Shown: positions 44,439-56,480, numbered from the stretch's first letter. The stretch: 64,000 nt of DNA from Hexactinellida sp. DTS-2022 (GCA_028753945.1 JAPNXP010000013.1:1488001-1552000); one strand, 5' to 3'. Numbers and translations: made by a program. The notes: generated by a model from the letters alone, not told the origin.

Positions 44439-45047
44439 CCGTATTTCCCCGAATAAGCGCCGGGGGCTTGAATAAGCGCCGGGTCAATAAAAATTACATT
44501 GGAATGTTAAAATTTATACACATTAGTTGATCACTGTAATGTAATTCCATTGAATTCATACCTGCCAACCGTACAGGGATTCCCTGTATAGTACAGGAAT
44601 TTTAACCATTTTGCTGTTCTGTACAGGGAATTATTACATTTGTACAGGGATTTTAAGTCTGGACAAAATTAATGATTGTAAGTCAAATACACCTAAAAAT
44701 GTCTTTACTCTCAAAATGTAGCATTTTGTTAAAGTAACAATTCCTAATCAAGCGTATAGTGTTTGTCTCGCTCATGTAGGGAAATTTCCCTACATGAGCG
44801 AGACAAAAGATTTTCGGGTGTACAGGGATTTTTGCCAATGTACAGGGGAAAATTGGAGCTCCGTACAGGGATACGACTCAAAAAGGTTGGCAGGTATGTG
44901 AATTTGGCAACTTTGGTAGGTATACTGTTGTTGGAAACCATTAGAACCGACCTAAATATTATATTCTGGATTTTTCACAAAAAAATTCAGGTTAATTTTG
45001 GCCCACGAAAACAATAAGCGCCGGGGCGCTTATTCGGGGAAATACGG
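44439..45047. mobile_element. TA-flanked MITE with a nested element
   Basis: CCGTATTTCCCCGAATAAGC at the left is mirrored by GCTTATTCGGGGAAATACGG at the right. TA lies at 44437-44438 and 45048-45049. Interrupted by 44557-44898. Confidence 0.8.
44557..44898. mobile_element. Nested MITE, 342 bp, TSD TGAATT
   Basis: CATACCTGCCAACCGTACAG at the left and GGTTGGCAGGTATG at the right. TGAATT occurs at 44551-44556 and 44899-44904. GTACAGGGA is repeated about six times inside, and a perfect 44-base palindrome (44763-44806, arms TTGTCTCGCTCATGTAGGG) marks the centre. Confidence 0.75.
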
Positions 45048-45124
45048 TACGTATAATACTAAGAATTTGATCAGTTCTAAGGAAAATATTTGGTATGGTG
45101 AAGAGAACACTTAACTCTAATCTA

Positions 45125-45425
45125 CACTCCAACATCCCTTATCCGGGCACTGTGGATCGGAGGGTGCTCGTAACTCGGAATTTTGGGGGTCTGAGAAATA
45201 CAATTACTGGTAAACATGGAAAGCCAGTGTATAATCCTTGATTTATAATTCAATGAAAATTTTAACTTTTTGTTTTTAACGGGGTGTGGATAATGAAGTA
45301 TAATTTTAACATTGAACTCCTCCATTATTGTTTAAATGAATACATATTTAGTTTCTCTTTACAGCAAAAGTTTTTTCCGATTTGGGGAGGTGCCCGGATC
45401 TGGGAGGCACGGATGACGGAGGTTG
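45125..45425. mobile_element. pogo-like MITE, about 301 bp, TA TSD
   Basis: CACTCCAACATCCCTTATCC…GGGCAC at the left is mirrored by GTGCCCGGATC…GACGGAGGTTG at the right, flanked by TA (45123-45124 and 45426-45427). A partial relative is at 55865-56050. Confidence 0.65.
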
Positions 45426-45579
45426 TATTTCCTTTTTTATGAGGTTAGACAAAAATGCATTATTCAGCAAAGAAAATTGTTAATAGCTAAAGAGAATATG
45501 TTTTATTATCATAATCACAAATTATAATTATCACAACTTAGAACTAGTTCTACCCTAAACTTTAACACCTCCATAAATA

Positions 45580-45735
45580 TGCAAATTCAAAATTAAAATT
45601 GTTTTATTTTGTAAATATATCGTTTCATGTCCACATCCATGTTGAAGCATCTACAAATGTTATCATGCTGCTAGGAATTTGAATGTAATATAAATTAATG
45701 TTGCTTAAATACTTTTGCCCGTCTAGTGACGTAAT
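45580..45735 (+). repeat. Tc1-like short repeat, copy 1
   Basis: TGTTGAAGCATCTACAAATG and AAATACTTTTG are shared with 46320-46480 and, inverted, with 57238-57400, where the end reads CACTACCTGGCCAAAAGTAT, like a Tc1/mariner terminus. Confidence 0.5.
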
Positions 45736-46319
45736 CTATGCAATTTTATCCATCTGTCTTTTTATTATCATCTTTAGTTATGGCTTACAAGTATAAATAA
45801 TATGAAAATGTATTTATTATAATATATATAATTAACATCTTCATATTATCTTATCAATCGCTCGCATTATGATCACTCTAAACTCCAAAATTCGTTCTAA
45901 GAATTTTCTCAGAAAATAATGTCACTCGTGGATTTTATTCATGGCAAAAATTAAACTGTTCAGCGCTCTAACATCAACTTTGACCTTGATGATGCAAAAT
46001 ATGGGAAGATTTTTCAGGCAGAGTAGACTTTCTGAATTATATGGGAATGTAAGAACAAGACATGATATCATGAGATAATGGTATTTGGTACTCTAACAAA
46101 ACATATGCTTCATATTTATGAAAAGTTATCATCAGATAGAAAAGCTGGAGGAGTTCCTGCAGATGCTGATTTACATGAAATGTAGCAAAATCAGTAGCAT
46201 CAATTATCCACCTAGAGTAATTCAACAATGTCGTATTCAAATCTGGAACTAAATTTCCTAAATACGTGTATGACCATAAATTAGATATTTATAATTAGGT
46301 ATTTATATTGTTACAGAAT

Positions 46320-46480
46320 TTAACACCCCATAAAAGTGTAATTTCCTAAATTATGTTATTTTGTTGTACTTAACTTGTCGTTTTATGTTGAAGCATCTAC
46401 AAATGTTACTAGCTCCTATAAGCTTTAATGTATGGATGAAAATTATACTTATCAAATACTTTTGACATTTAGTGTATATT
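46320..46480 (+). repeat. Tc1-like short repeat, copy 2
   Basis: Contains TCGTTTTATGTTGAAGCATC and CAAATACTTTTGACATTTAG. Same family as 45580-45735. Confidence 0.5.
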
Positions 46481-46484
46481 CTTG

Positions 46485-48065
46485 TTTATTCATTTATTTA
46501 ATTATTTGATGTGATTGACAGACGATCTCAAGTGTATTTAATTGAATACATTGCATGACTAACATATATGGCGAATTACAGATGATTGCATTTTATAATC
46601 GACATTACGCCCTAGATATACGTATGCATCAAACATTGCAGAAACATCCATAATTTCAACATCACTTTCCCATATGGATTCACGATGGTTGTGTTTCCAA
46701 TATCAGGTAATGACACGTTGTCGTTTGCTTTGATTTAAAATACAATAATTATCCAAGTTTTCCTCTCCGAACGTTACCAATCAAACGGGATTTAACGGAA
46801 CCAAGTTGTATGTAGCTATTTTAAATCCCATTAGTTGTTTTGAGATCCATCTGTTGAGAAAATTATTACTCCTTTTTATATTTTCTCTCTGCCCTTGATC
46901 GTTTACTAAGTCAAATTTTATTTCCAACGATATTCGATGGTTGCTTGCTAAGTAAATCAATGTTGTCCTGAAGAGAACATATTTGCTAAGCTGCCAATTC
47001 TTATCTTATTATTAATTTAGTGTCCTCAGGATAGATCTGTTTCATCGAAGGTATCGTATCGAGATATTCAAATTGCCTAATGAAAGTATGAATTATTAAA
47101 TATATGGGATTTGTAATTAAAATACCTATGATTGAATACTTACCACGAATCCAGTGTTATCTGTGCACATGTCTAGCACGTTGTCCAATTTGATCTCTCT
47201 ATTTCTAGCATTTAATATTGTGTTCGAAAACCGACCATTATTATTTAGTGTGTTTGCAATACACTAAGGTATCACTGCATCTTCTGTTCCAATACAGCGA
47301 CGCAAGATAAACCACTAAACTAAAGGTCTTCTAATCACATTATAAATATATATCTGTGGATAATGTGTAAGATGGTCCAATTGAAGATCTAATGTTTAAA
47401 CTGAATATTAATCTCCAAATTATCGTAATGACAATTAGTTTGGGTGAATTCTTTAGATGTTAAATAATCGTAAAATCCCATTTTAGAGGGTCGATATGTA
47501 TATAATTCTACTAGTGGAGTTGAACGGGGGTCACTAGATTTAATAGGCCCACAATTTGAGAATGGAATGTTCGCACATTCCTGACATATTTTTGATACAT
47601 TCCAGCGTTGCTATGGAAAAATCAAATTGCTGGAAATTTACGCTTAGTACAAATATGGTGATTATAAGTTGATTAGATTTGATTTGAGCAAGTTAGTTAC
47701 GAAAATGTCGGCGATTTACTATGAAATGGCCGACACTGCCACCCGTGTAAAAAAAATTCCTCAAAAACGGATTTTAGCGGATTTTGGATATGTTATCTAC
47801 GAAAATTTCCGCTTCTAGTGATACTAAATACGCTTTGTATGAATTTTTCTAGGTCAACCTTCCAACGACCAGACTATTAGTGATTACTTCATTATTCGCT
47901 AAGAATATTGATAATCTGTCACTAAAAAGTCCGCATCATTAATGTACATGTTATATTAAATTTCGCATTTTTATCACGTAAAGGTGCTTATGATGAGCGA
48001 TTAAGCAAAATTTAATGCTTTCCATAATTGAAAGTGGCGTTCACATCATTCTTGATCATTTAATA
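46485..48065. other. No gene; repeat fragments only
   Basis: 47915-48010 is an inverted fragment of the GCGAAGCG family (CCGCATCATTAATGTACATG). About 47300-47330 holds the SINE-like A box noted at 38.7 kb. Otherwise nothing recognised. Confidence 0.4.
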
Positions 48066-48210
48066 AATGTTAAATATCTCATTGACGTTATATAAGAGAA
48101 ATAAACTTCCAACTATTAAATTGTTCTTATTACGCTTTACACCTATACAAATGGGTCTAGCACCTATTTTGTTATGATATCTCACAGTGGCTTAGTGGAA
48201 TGAATACACC

Positions 48211-48794
48211 CATAGGCGCCGATGTTGGGGTCCTGAGGGTGGTCCGGACCCCCAGGTCGGAAGACTGGGGGTCTGGGCGGTACACTGGGTACCTGGGGGA
48301 ATATAAACTAAATTTATTAAAATTGAATACGCACAGTATATAAATTTGCAATTATATTCGTGCAAAAAAATTTAACATCATCTGTAATTGTTATGGAATT
48401 TCTAATAGAAGCTACTCGATCTCACAAAGTGACATCGAATAGCTTCTATTTACATTTGAAAACTTAGATTGTATATAATATTATATATTCTACCATACGC
48501 GTCAATGTACCTATCATGGTGGGCTCTGGGAGTTACGATTCCCCATGTCGTTGATGTGTTAGCATCCTGTTGAGTGAAGGATTACCCATGCCATAAGGTT
48601 GTAAATTTATTGTACTATATTTGTTTAAACCATTAGTAGCATCATCATTGGCCTCCGAATGCTCAAGTCGCTCGATCTTGGAACGAATTAACCTTTCTAA
48701 TCAACTTTCGACCTTGTGCGGCCAAGGTCGAAAAGATTCCCAAAGGTTGTCTCCCCCAGGAAATACCTCACTCCTACAAAGATCGGCGCCTATG
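48211..48794. mobile_element. hAT-type nonautonomous element, 584 bp, 8-bp TSD AATACACC
   Basis: CATAGGCGCCGATGTTGGGG at the left and AAGATCGGCGCCTATG at the right. AATACACC flanks both (48203-48210 and 48795-48802). An internal inverted pair AGAAGCTACTCGAT/ATCGAATAGCTTCT lies at about 48408-48448. No transposase. Confidence 0.85.
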
Positions 48795-48879
48795 AATACA
48801 CCAGTTTCTCATGTGCACAATTATGTTATTTTATACTTGGATATCATTGCTGTATATTAAAGCAACGAAATCTGATTTT

Positions 48880-49215
48880 GGGCATGCAAGAGCTAACTTT
48901 GCGCACTACATTATGTTCAGGTTTTCACTTGAAATTTCTCACTTCTCGCGAAGTTAATTATCACAAAATTCACTTAATCCAACATATTCGCTCCCTTTAA
49001 GTCTAAGATATAAAAATCTGATAATTCAATGGATGTATATTAGTGACGTGGACATGGCGATTACATTATATTATTATTATGCTTACTCAATTATCGAATG
49101 ATGACTTATTCATTAAAGTTTCACATTATTAAACTATTTAGGCCGATTGACCATTTAATTGTTAAACCACATAACGAGCGCTAAGCGCATTAGCAAGCGA
49201 AGCGCTTGTTTTCTT
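48880..49215 (+). repeat. GCGAAGCG-family copy
   Basis: Ends in GAGCGCTAAGCGCATTAGCA and AGCGAAGCGCTTGTT hairpins; the body matches 17350-17660. 5' truncated. Confidence 0.55.
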
Positions 49216-50639
49216 AAATCCTACAGAATGTTCTCTTTAATAGTCCACCAGTGTGCAAAACTTCCCAAGTAGACAACTAAACCATGATTAGTAGTAGTAG
49301 AATTCTTAATGCTGAAATTTGATAGCAACTACATGTTTTAAAGTATGATTAAACAGTTTAATATATTATCAGTGAAAGTCTTTTCCTCTATGTATAAATA
49401 ATTTAATTCCTGGAATGGGTACGATCATTTTTCAATAATAAACTACTTAATAATGCTTAAAAGGTGTATATTGACTGGAAATAAGTATTTAATAGACACC
49501 AATTAAATACAAATAAAATTAACCTACCATTTACTACAAACACGTTAATAATGTCCTTAGAAATGACTAAAACACGGAAAGAATCTTGAACAAATATACT
49601 ATTTCGATTTAAATATTTCAACTTACGTTTCTCAATGCCCTTTGGCCTACAATCGAGTTGTAATTTTGAACTTTATTTGCTTCTATCAAGAAATTGCTCG
49701 CAACAAAAATCATCCTCCGCACAATTGTCCAGCCACATACTCTGGAAGATGCACAATATTATCTCCATGTTTCAAAACCTTCACTGATCTCTAAATAATT
49801 AAAGTAAGATCCACTAGAATCTTCCTGGATGGACCGTTTCAGAAGATACTCATCAGCTCGCTATTATTTTCGATCATAATTACAATTTACCAGACAACAA
49901 TGATTGAACCCAATACTATCTCAGGAGGATACTTTAGATCAAAAGTTCTATAAGCTTAAACTCAGGTGTGGATGTGTCATCATTAAGTAAATCTTTATAC
50001 ATTGTTGACAAATCTTGGCATGTATGATAATAACTATTTTTGAGGTCCTGATGTGTCGTGCAACCAGAAATAAAACTAATGACCGAAACAGTTAGATGTC
50101 AAATTCAATGACGGATAAATCTGACATTTCACTCAAAAAAGGATTAAGGAAGGTCTCTGTTTGGTATTCTACATTATCTGAATTAGAAAATAATTGAATA
50201 AATTCCTATAAAGAGTGGAAACTATTTTCAGGTGGTTTGATAAAACTCTCAAGATGTTTGAAACCTTTTGACGAAGTTCCATTTCTATTATTTGAAGATT
50301 GATATCTGGTAATTGTCCCGGCCATTAAACGATACTTACCGAAATAGTGCTCTAATCGGTTTGTCTGTAAGAAAGATCTTAAGAGATAATATTATCCGCA
50401 ATTTTATATCAGATAGTTTTCTATTTGGAGCATAGACTCCTTTTTGGAAGGATTAGTATCTGACAATCTGGGATTGCGGAACTTGGATCCCAAGTTCAAT
50501 TTGGGTCCCATCATATCTTGGGTTGTACACATGCTAGAACCTACATCTTGGTGTCTAACATGGGATTTTGAGGGATGAGAAATTAATTAGTTACACTTTT
50601 GACCTTTTAAAACGTCACCTAAAGGTCATGTTAACACAA

Positions 50640-50910
50640 ATAGTCTTTGTAAATATGTATATATTTCTATGTTCTGAGTTGATTGAATAAACTACGAGAC
50701 CCACGGGGCTGAGTTTTGGCATACAGGGGTATTTTGGGTCTGGCTCGGACAAGTTCGAGTCTTAAACCAAAATTCACACCTACCATGGATTTATGACGTC
50801 ATTGTCACGTTTTCCAAAATGTGAAAATCCACCTATTAGCTTATAACTCACGCTCCATGGGTGATATAAAAATCCAATTTATTGTGCTGAGAAACATTCG
50901 AGATCAAGAG
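50640..50910 (+). repeat. GCGAAGCG-family copy, truncated
   Basis: ATTTCTATGTTCTGAGTTGA, TATGACGTCATTGTCACG and AACTCACGCTCCATGGG match the family core; the hairpin end is missing. Confidence 0.5.
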
Positions 50911-51269
50911 TTATGTGTAATGAGATCATCATGTTATAACAATTCTAAAAAAATTAATTTTTGTGGTTTCAGAATTGCAGTATCAAAGTCTTATAAAATT
51001 CAACAAATTATATTATGTTGATGAAATATTCAAGTTAGCTTTATCATTGTCATTGGCATTGTATGAAATCAATGTACACGAATGCATTTTAACTTCTTAT
51101 ATAGTCTTAAATTGTAATACATTTCGACCAGAATTTTATGATTCGGACGCATTTACTAATTTCCAATATTGCTCAAGAACTTTTGAGAGCAATCATGAGC
51201 AATGGTTTTTACATTTTAAATGAAAGGTCATGATGATACCTTCAAATTAAAAATCATTCTAAATTGGCG

Positions 51270-51571
51270 AAAGGGCGACTGGGGTCATCTAATGACTTTT
51301 AAACATGATATATAAGGATTTTAACCATTTTTGAAGAATTATAATCAATGATCATGGTTGAACAATAAATTTTTGTTAACAAACCTAAAATATAATTATT
51401 ACTTATTTATCAATAATCGTATAGAACTGCGTTTAGGAGACTACATATATCATTTTTGATATTGCCATTCAGTTTGCAGCTACTGATGACCTATATGTCA
51501 ATAATACTTCATTAGATTGTATCTAGCATAGTTTTTCCTATTTCAACATACACCCCTGAAAATGCCCACTG
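51270..51571 (+). mobile_element. Right end of a second Transib-like element
   Basis: Matches 4350-4662 (GGCGACTGGGGTCA…, TAGAACTGCGTTTAGGAGAC, …TGAAAATGCCCACTGTG). Similarity stops exactly after CCCACTGTG, confirming that terminus. The left part is not recognised. Confidence 0.65.
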
Positions 51572-52638
51572 TGAGTCATGTGGCAAAAGTTTGGATAAAG
51601 ATTGTTTTTCTGAATAATAAATGACTGGGACTTCCCGAAATGAAGCTGAACATATTATTATTGGAAAGCAACAGTGATCTGCTTGAAATGTTTCTAAATA
51701 GGATATGCGAAAGTTTGCTGTCAGATATGAGCCAATTATTTCGAACTTATTTAGATTGTGGACAAAATCAAACGTAAATAGTGACCCATTGATACCACTA
51801 GGATTAGGTACAAGAGTCCACAGGGGTAATCATTTTTAGAGTTTACATTTAGAGGATAGTTATCATTTGAAATTACCTGAACCAGTAGTCCACTAGTTTA
51901 AATATCTTCAATACAAGATTGTATAACATAAAATATATTTTCAGCTGAAATAGACCCGCATGATAATAAACGGACAATACTGGACCATTTTTAAAAATAC
52001 TAGATACCATGCTAGCAAATACTGTTTGGTTATATCATCAGGATTTAGATTAGAACCAACTTATTTGCCTCCTTTCTAAGATATCTCCGATTTAATGTGT
52101 ATTTCATCCATCTTGATATTGACATGATTTGTTCAGTAGAAAAATATTTATTCCCATGTTTAAGAAAAGAAAGGAATTCATTTTCAAGTTCAAAATAGTG
52201 ATAAAGAATATAATGAGTCTGGAATAGTCTGTACATTCTAAAAATAATTAGAAAGTATATTAGCACGTAAAATTACACCCAGTATTTCCCTTCAATATAT
52301 GAGGCTTTAAAAACTGAACTTGATTTTCCCTATGAACGAGCAAACTACTTTCATTAGTTGCTTGGTGTTGGATGTCTTCCTCGCGACTCTACAGTATATG
52401 CCTAGTTGTTAGAAATTATTTGTTTGATCCCTGCATTGTAAAGTACAGAACACCCTCGCTAATCCGAACAGAGGTGTTCCTGATTCGAAATATTCTGTTC
52501 CGATTAGTGAATTCGTTCGTATTAATTAACTAATGCATTTTCTAGGGGCATCTATAAATGAGAATCTCGATAATTCGAACCAAACTTGTACAAACATTGT
52601 TAATCCACACTAAACCTTAAAATACCTGCCTGACACTC

Positions 52639-53703
52639 ATAGCTGGATTACCGCATAGGCTAAGTAGGCCATGGCCTAGGGCCCCGCGCTTTTGGGGGCC
52701 CCCGCGCAATTAGCGGCTCCGGGGCGTTTAGGTTAATTTTTTGAAAAATTAATAAAAATGAGGCTTCATGTATTGGGAAGATGGACTCATCGTGTCAAGC
52801 TAGTATGCTAATATTTATATTGGGTCCGTTATTATCGGATATAGTGTTACTAATTTTTATTTATAAATTGATATTGATGCAAGCAAATTTCCACCATTTA
52901 TTAGGCAACCAAATTCAATAGACGTTTTTATAACATTGATATGATTGTACTCAGGCTTTCATCCAGACAAAATTTCCCGCGCGCCTAGATTAAGTTTGAG
53001 CTCGCTCATACGCGCCTAAAATACTCAATTTGTATTACGTCTATGGGAGCATCTCTCGATTTTCGCGCAACTAGAAAAGTTTGCTTTTTAAATTACGCGC
53101 CTGGAGGCGCGTTGCATACGCCTGGATGAAACCCTGATTGTACTTCATACATCCTTTATTTATTCATCTTTCACTCCCGCTAAGTTGTTTAAAATACGTT
53201 TTTCATTGAGCACTTATTTGTAATAAATATTTTACCTTTTAATATATCTGTTGTGTTCTTTGAAGTTCTACACTGTCGGACTACTAGTGTTGAGAACCTA
53301 TTTCTGGACAAAATATTACCATGTAAATTTCTAATTGAAGCTAGATGATTTTAATACATCTAAATTATTAATTGATAGTTTTTGTTAAGAAACTTTGTCT
53401 GGTTTGACATTTAGTCAATTAATAATGTGATCTGAATGTTTGATAATTATGCCTCGAAGTGGCAACGTATTTATGTATAATACGTAATATAAGTTTAACT
53501 AGTTAGACATGCAATCTTCGCACCGATATCATTGATGTCTTAGCAAGAATAAAAGCTTGAAAAAAGTTGTTTAATTGATATGTAATGATTCATGTATCTA
53601 AGAAAATAATACATAATAAATTTATTTTCATTAATATGTATTTAGTCCTAGGGGCCCCCAAAAATGTATGGCCTAGGGCCCGCACAGTCTTAATCCGGCA
53701 CTG
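52639..53703. mobile_element. hAT-type nonautonomous element, 8-bp TSD CTGACACT
   Basis: CATAGCTGGATTACCGCATA at the left and CTTAATCCGGCACTG at the right. CTGACACT occurs at 52631-52638 and 53704-53711. Subterminal GGCTAAGTAGGCC and CCTAGGGGCCCCC match the element at 19703-20398. Confidence 0.85.
52952..53136. mobile_element. Nested hAT MITE, 185 bp, 8-bp TSD ATTGTACT
   Basis: CAGGCTTTCATCCAG at the left and CTGGATGAAACCCTG at the right, with ATTGTACT at 52944-52951 and 53137-53144. Same family as 5581-5773; a third relative is at 54437-54560. Confidence 0.85.
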
Positions 53704-54017
53704 CTGACACTTATTTTTTATACTTCCGTTGCAATACCTATATTTACGATTTCCCACTTTATTAGAAACGTATCTTGGTATTTCGTGCTCGGATTAGCGA
53801 GGGTGTACTGTACTTGGCTAATACATTTACCAAGAAATTTCGCTCTGATTAGAGAGCGCCCGCCTAATTTCATTGTGTAGAATGACCATTTATATACCGA
53901 AAGTGTCTACACGTATATTTAAAAATTTTTATATGGTATTTAATATTATCTCTATCATCTTTAATGTTGTTACTGTTCTCAGTGTGTGATTGATTATATT
54001 TTAACTCCTCTCTTTAG

Positions 54018-54255
54018 GCAATTCTCCCATTGGTGTCACATTTTCATCTGTGAGTTCAAATTCCATAATTTTAAATTGGAAGGAAAATCCTTTTATTGAT
54101 GAAAATGTTATACACTATTTCGTGAGTTATTGCATTGTTGATGCTTTACCCATTATGTGCATATTACCAATCAGTGGAATCGATACTATTGCTTTTATCT
54201 TGTTTCACTTTAATTTATGTATTAGTATGCGATTCATTTGACTCCATTTTTTTTG
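54018..54255 (+). pseudogene. Damaged FN3 exon
   Basis: The acceptor CTCTCTTTAG|GC is phase 1. NSPIGVTFSSVSSNSIILNWKE has the FN3 core tryptophan, and VIHYFVSY the tyrosine strand. The second half fits only in the +1 frame (ending SFDSIFFG before TTTG|GTAAT, also phase 1 in that frame). The length is 238 bp, not a multiple of three, so there is one frame change. Either a decayed exon or an error in the sequence. Same strand as the intact FN3 exon at 39.6 kb. Confidence 0.55.
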
Positions 54256-54436
54256 GTAATTTCCTAATTTATCTAGAGTGGAGATTTCCTTCGTTTATTA
54301 ATGGTCTTGTTTTTTTTTAAATCTATTCAACATATCCTCAGAAATGACTGGAATGGGACGGTTGCCAATTTTTTAGCGCCGCGGTTTCGGTTCCGGATGC
54401 GAAGCCTAACCTAAATGGCTTTCAAATATACAATCA

Positions 54437-54560
54437 GTGTTTTCATCCTGGCATACAAAAATTGATCGATGCTCTCATAGACATAATGCAAAAGGAGTAA
54501 TTTAGGCGCGTGTTAACGTGCTTTAAATTAAACTAGGCACGCGGTAACTTTTGTCTGATT
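54437..54560 (-). mobile_element. Decayed hAT MITE of the 52952 family
   Basis: CAGTGTTTTCATCCTGGCAT resembles CAGGCTTTCATCCAG. GATGCTCTCATAGACATAAT is the reverse of ATTACGTCTATGGGAGCATC in the 52952 element. Right border and duplication unclear. Confidence 0.45.
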
Positions 54561-54699
54561 GTAGTCACCATATAGGTATACTGTAATCATTACTAATAAT
54601 TTTCCAAACATTAATATACACTAAACAAGGATCTATAAACTACTAATCAGTAATCAAACATCAAAAGACAAAGATCCTATTTGTCGCTCTTTCATCGTT

Positions 54700-55170
54700 T
54701 CCTCATAGATTCATCAATGGCACCAGCACTGCCAAAGAGATGTTCCAAATGCACACTGGTAGGTGGTGCAGAAATACATATTCGCACCAAATGAATCAAC
54801 CCACCTTATAAATGGGATAGCTTCAGAGGCATTCGTTGCTCAGCAACGAATTAATCGATGGAAACAACGATTGACAACTTATCTTTCCTGTCATCAATTT
54901 CTTCGTTGTCTCTATCTTTAAGTGGCAAGATAGCCATTAAATCATTGTCGCTTGACGGTTTGAAACGCTTTGACTCTGTGTCTACATCATTACTGTTACT
55001 ATTCCCATTTTTCTATTCAAATACTGAACTACTTCTGCGCTTGACCATGCACGTGACTTCGAAGAGAATAACTTGCCTTTGAAATGCTGATCGAGAAAGG
55101 TTGAGATTACAACAATGTCATTATTCTCGAGGCCACCCATAAGACGATTGAGTTCCAGTCTCAATGTTAG
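54700..55170 (-). pseudogene. Possible ZBED-type hAT transposase C-terminal fragment
   Basis: On the - strand 55164-54985 reads MRLELNRLMGGLENNDIVV then STFLDQHFKGKLFSSKSRA. The last block resembles the A/S-T-x-LDPRFK motif of ZBED hAT proteins, with DPR changed to DQH. Nothing else is diagnostic, and only about 60 codons are open. Confidence 0.35.
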
Positions 55171-55364
55171 GCGAAACTATTGGATCATCACGATCTGCAC
55201 CTGACAATAGGAAAGATTTAACCAATAAAAAAGATCACCCATAGTTGCTGTTTAGTCACTTATTTTCACAGTCATCAACTTAAATCCCTCCAATGTGTTA
55301 GTTATTTCTAAACTTTTGTGATTATATATCTAGACTTTGGATGAACGTTTTAATATTTTTGCAC

Positions 55365-55500
55365 GCAACAAATTTGCATGCGACAAGGTAACATACACGG
55401 TGCAACAATGTTGCAAGCAATATGTTGCATGCAACACAATTTTCGTGCGACAAGTTGCATGCAACATTATTTTCCTGCAACATTGTTGCGTGGAAATTGC
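55365..55500. repeat. TGCAACA/TGTTGCA palindrome cluster 1
   Basis: At least ten TGCAAC or GTTGC units in both orientations, including GTTGCATGCAAC and CAACAATGTTGCA, within 135 bp. Confidence 0.6.
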
Positions 55501-55864
55501 TCTATTACACAAGGTAAAAATATTATTTTAAATCAGTACTATACGTATAATTTCAATGGTTTTGTTATTTCCCAATTCATTATTGTGGATAACACACACG
55601 TTGTCGTTTCCGCATTCCAAATTATTATACTTCGCCGGAGGAAATTGCATTTGACCAGTCAATGCAAATTGAGATCTCATGGTTAAAGATTGGATAAATC
55701 GAGAGACGGAAAGTGCATTTCATCTATTGATGAAATAAGTTTTTCAGTTGACACATCCAGTTATACTAATTTCGTAAGGATAGATCGTCTATCCAGTGAT
55801 AATTATCATTAGGTATAGCCATTTTTGCTATTCTTAGTTAGAACTGGATATTTATATACACGTA

Positions 55865-56050
55865 CATCCAAACCTCCTTTATTCGGTTACTCTCGTCCGG
55901 AGGCTGCCCATAACTAGAATTTACACGGATCTTAGAAATACAATGGTTAGTACATGTGCAATCCCAAAGTGTTTAATTAATATTTTCTAAATTAATTCAA
56001 AAATAAAAAACGTCATTAAAATGTCGTGGATAATTTAAGATGTGTAGTAT
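55865..56050. mobile_element. Partial pogo-like MITE
   Basis: CATCCAAACCTCCTTTATTC…GAGGCTGCCCATAACTAGAA follows the left half of the 45125 element. Right end not found. Confidence 0.45.
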
Positions 56051-56279
56051 TTCTAGGAAAAATAATATGCACCAATACGATCAGTGTTTTTGAAACCTTT
56101 CTCAAAATTCTAATGTATACATTTGTGTTCGCATCATAGGTGGCTTGATTAAGGGTACTGAGAAAGTAAGTAGTAAATTAAATTGGTAAAGTAGAAAGAA
56201 TATGTGAATTTTTTAAATGTTTTGAGTAGGTGAAAAAATGCAAACGAAAATAATATGAAAAATATGTACTGAATTTCCA

Positions 56280-56480
56280 TATTTTCGTGCAACAATGTTG
56301 CAAGAAAATTGAACATGTCCAATTTCCATGCAACATGTTGCATGCAACACTATTGCGTGCAACAATCAACATACACAGTGCAACATTCCAACATACACGA
56401 TGCAGCTAAGTTGCATGCAACTTGTTGAATGGAAATTTAACATACACGATGCAACTTTGTTGCATCGTGTATGGTGGGCT
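56280..56480. repeat. TGCAACA/TGTTGCA palindrome cluster 2
   Basis: CAACAATGTTGCAAG, CATGTTGCATGCAACA and ACACGATGCAACTTTGTTGC recur. Shared phrases with cluster 1 (AACATACACGGTGCAAC, TGGAAATT) show common origin 0.8 kb apart. Confidence 0.6.

Larger units (their letters stand above)
49640..52260 (-). pseudogene. P-type transposase copy D, heavily decayed
   Basis: Reading leftwards on the - strand, 52240-52050 gives FELENEFLSFLKHGNKYFS and, after a frame change, WMKYTLNRRYLRKEANKL, which is MDEIHIK… read in another frame. About 1.5 kb of foreign sequence follows. At about 50420-50300 FLQTNRLEHYFGKYRLMAG is the catalytic-Glu motif, with the D of DPLE lost. At about 49960-49800 LKYPPEIVLGSIIVVW and NGPSRKILVDLTLI are followed by KVQNYNS-like sequence. 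The order and spacing match copy B. THAP finger not found. Interrupted by a GCGAAGCG repeat (50640-50910) and a Transib-like end (51270-51571). Dead. Confidence 0.6.
52446..53810. mobile_element. pogo-like MITE holding two nested hAT-type elements
   Basis: CAGAACACCCTCGCTAATCC at the left and GGATTAGCGAGGGTGTACTG at the right. TA flanks both (52444-52445 and 53811-53812). Without the insertion it would be about 290 bp. Confidence 0.85.

Noticed and set aside
44744-45017. Open frames on both strands sharing RSCREISLHERDK
   Set aside because: The shared peptide comes from the perfect palindrome read in both directions.
55365-56480. CRISPR-like array
   Set aside because: Units are irregular, overlapping palindromes without unique spacers, in an animal-type genome.
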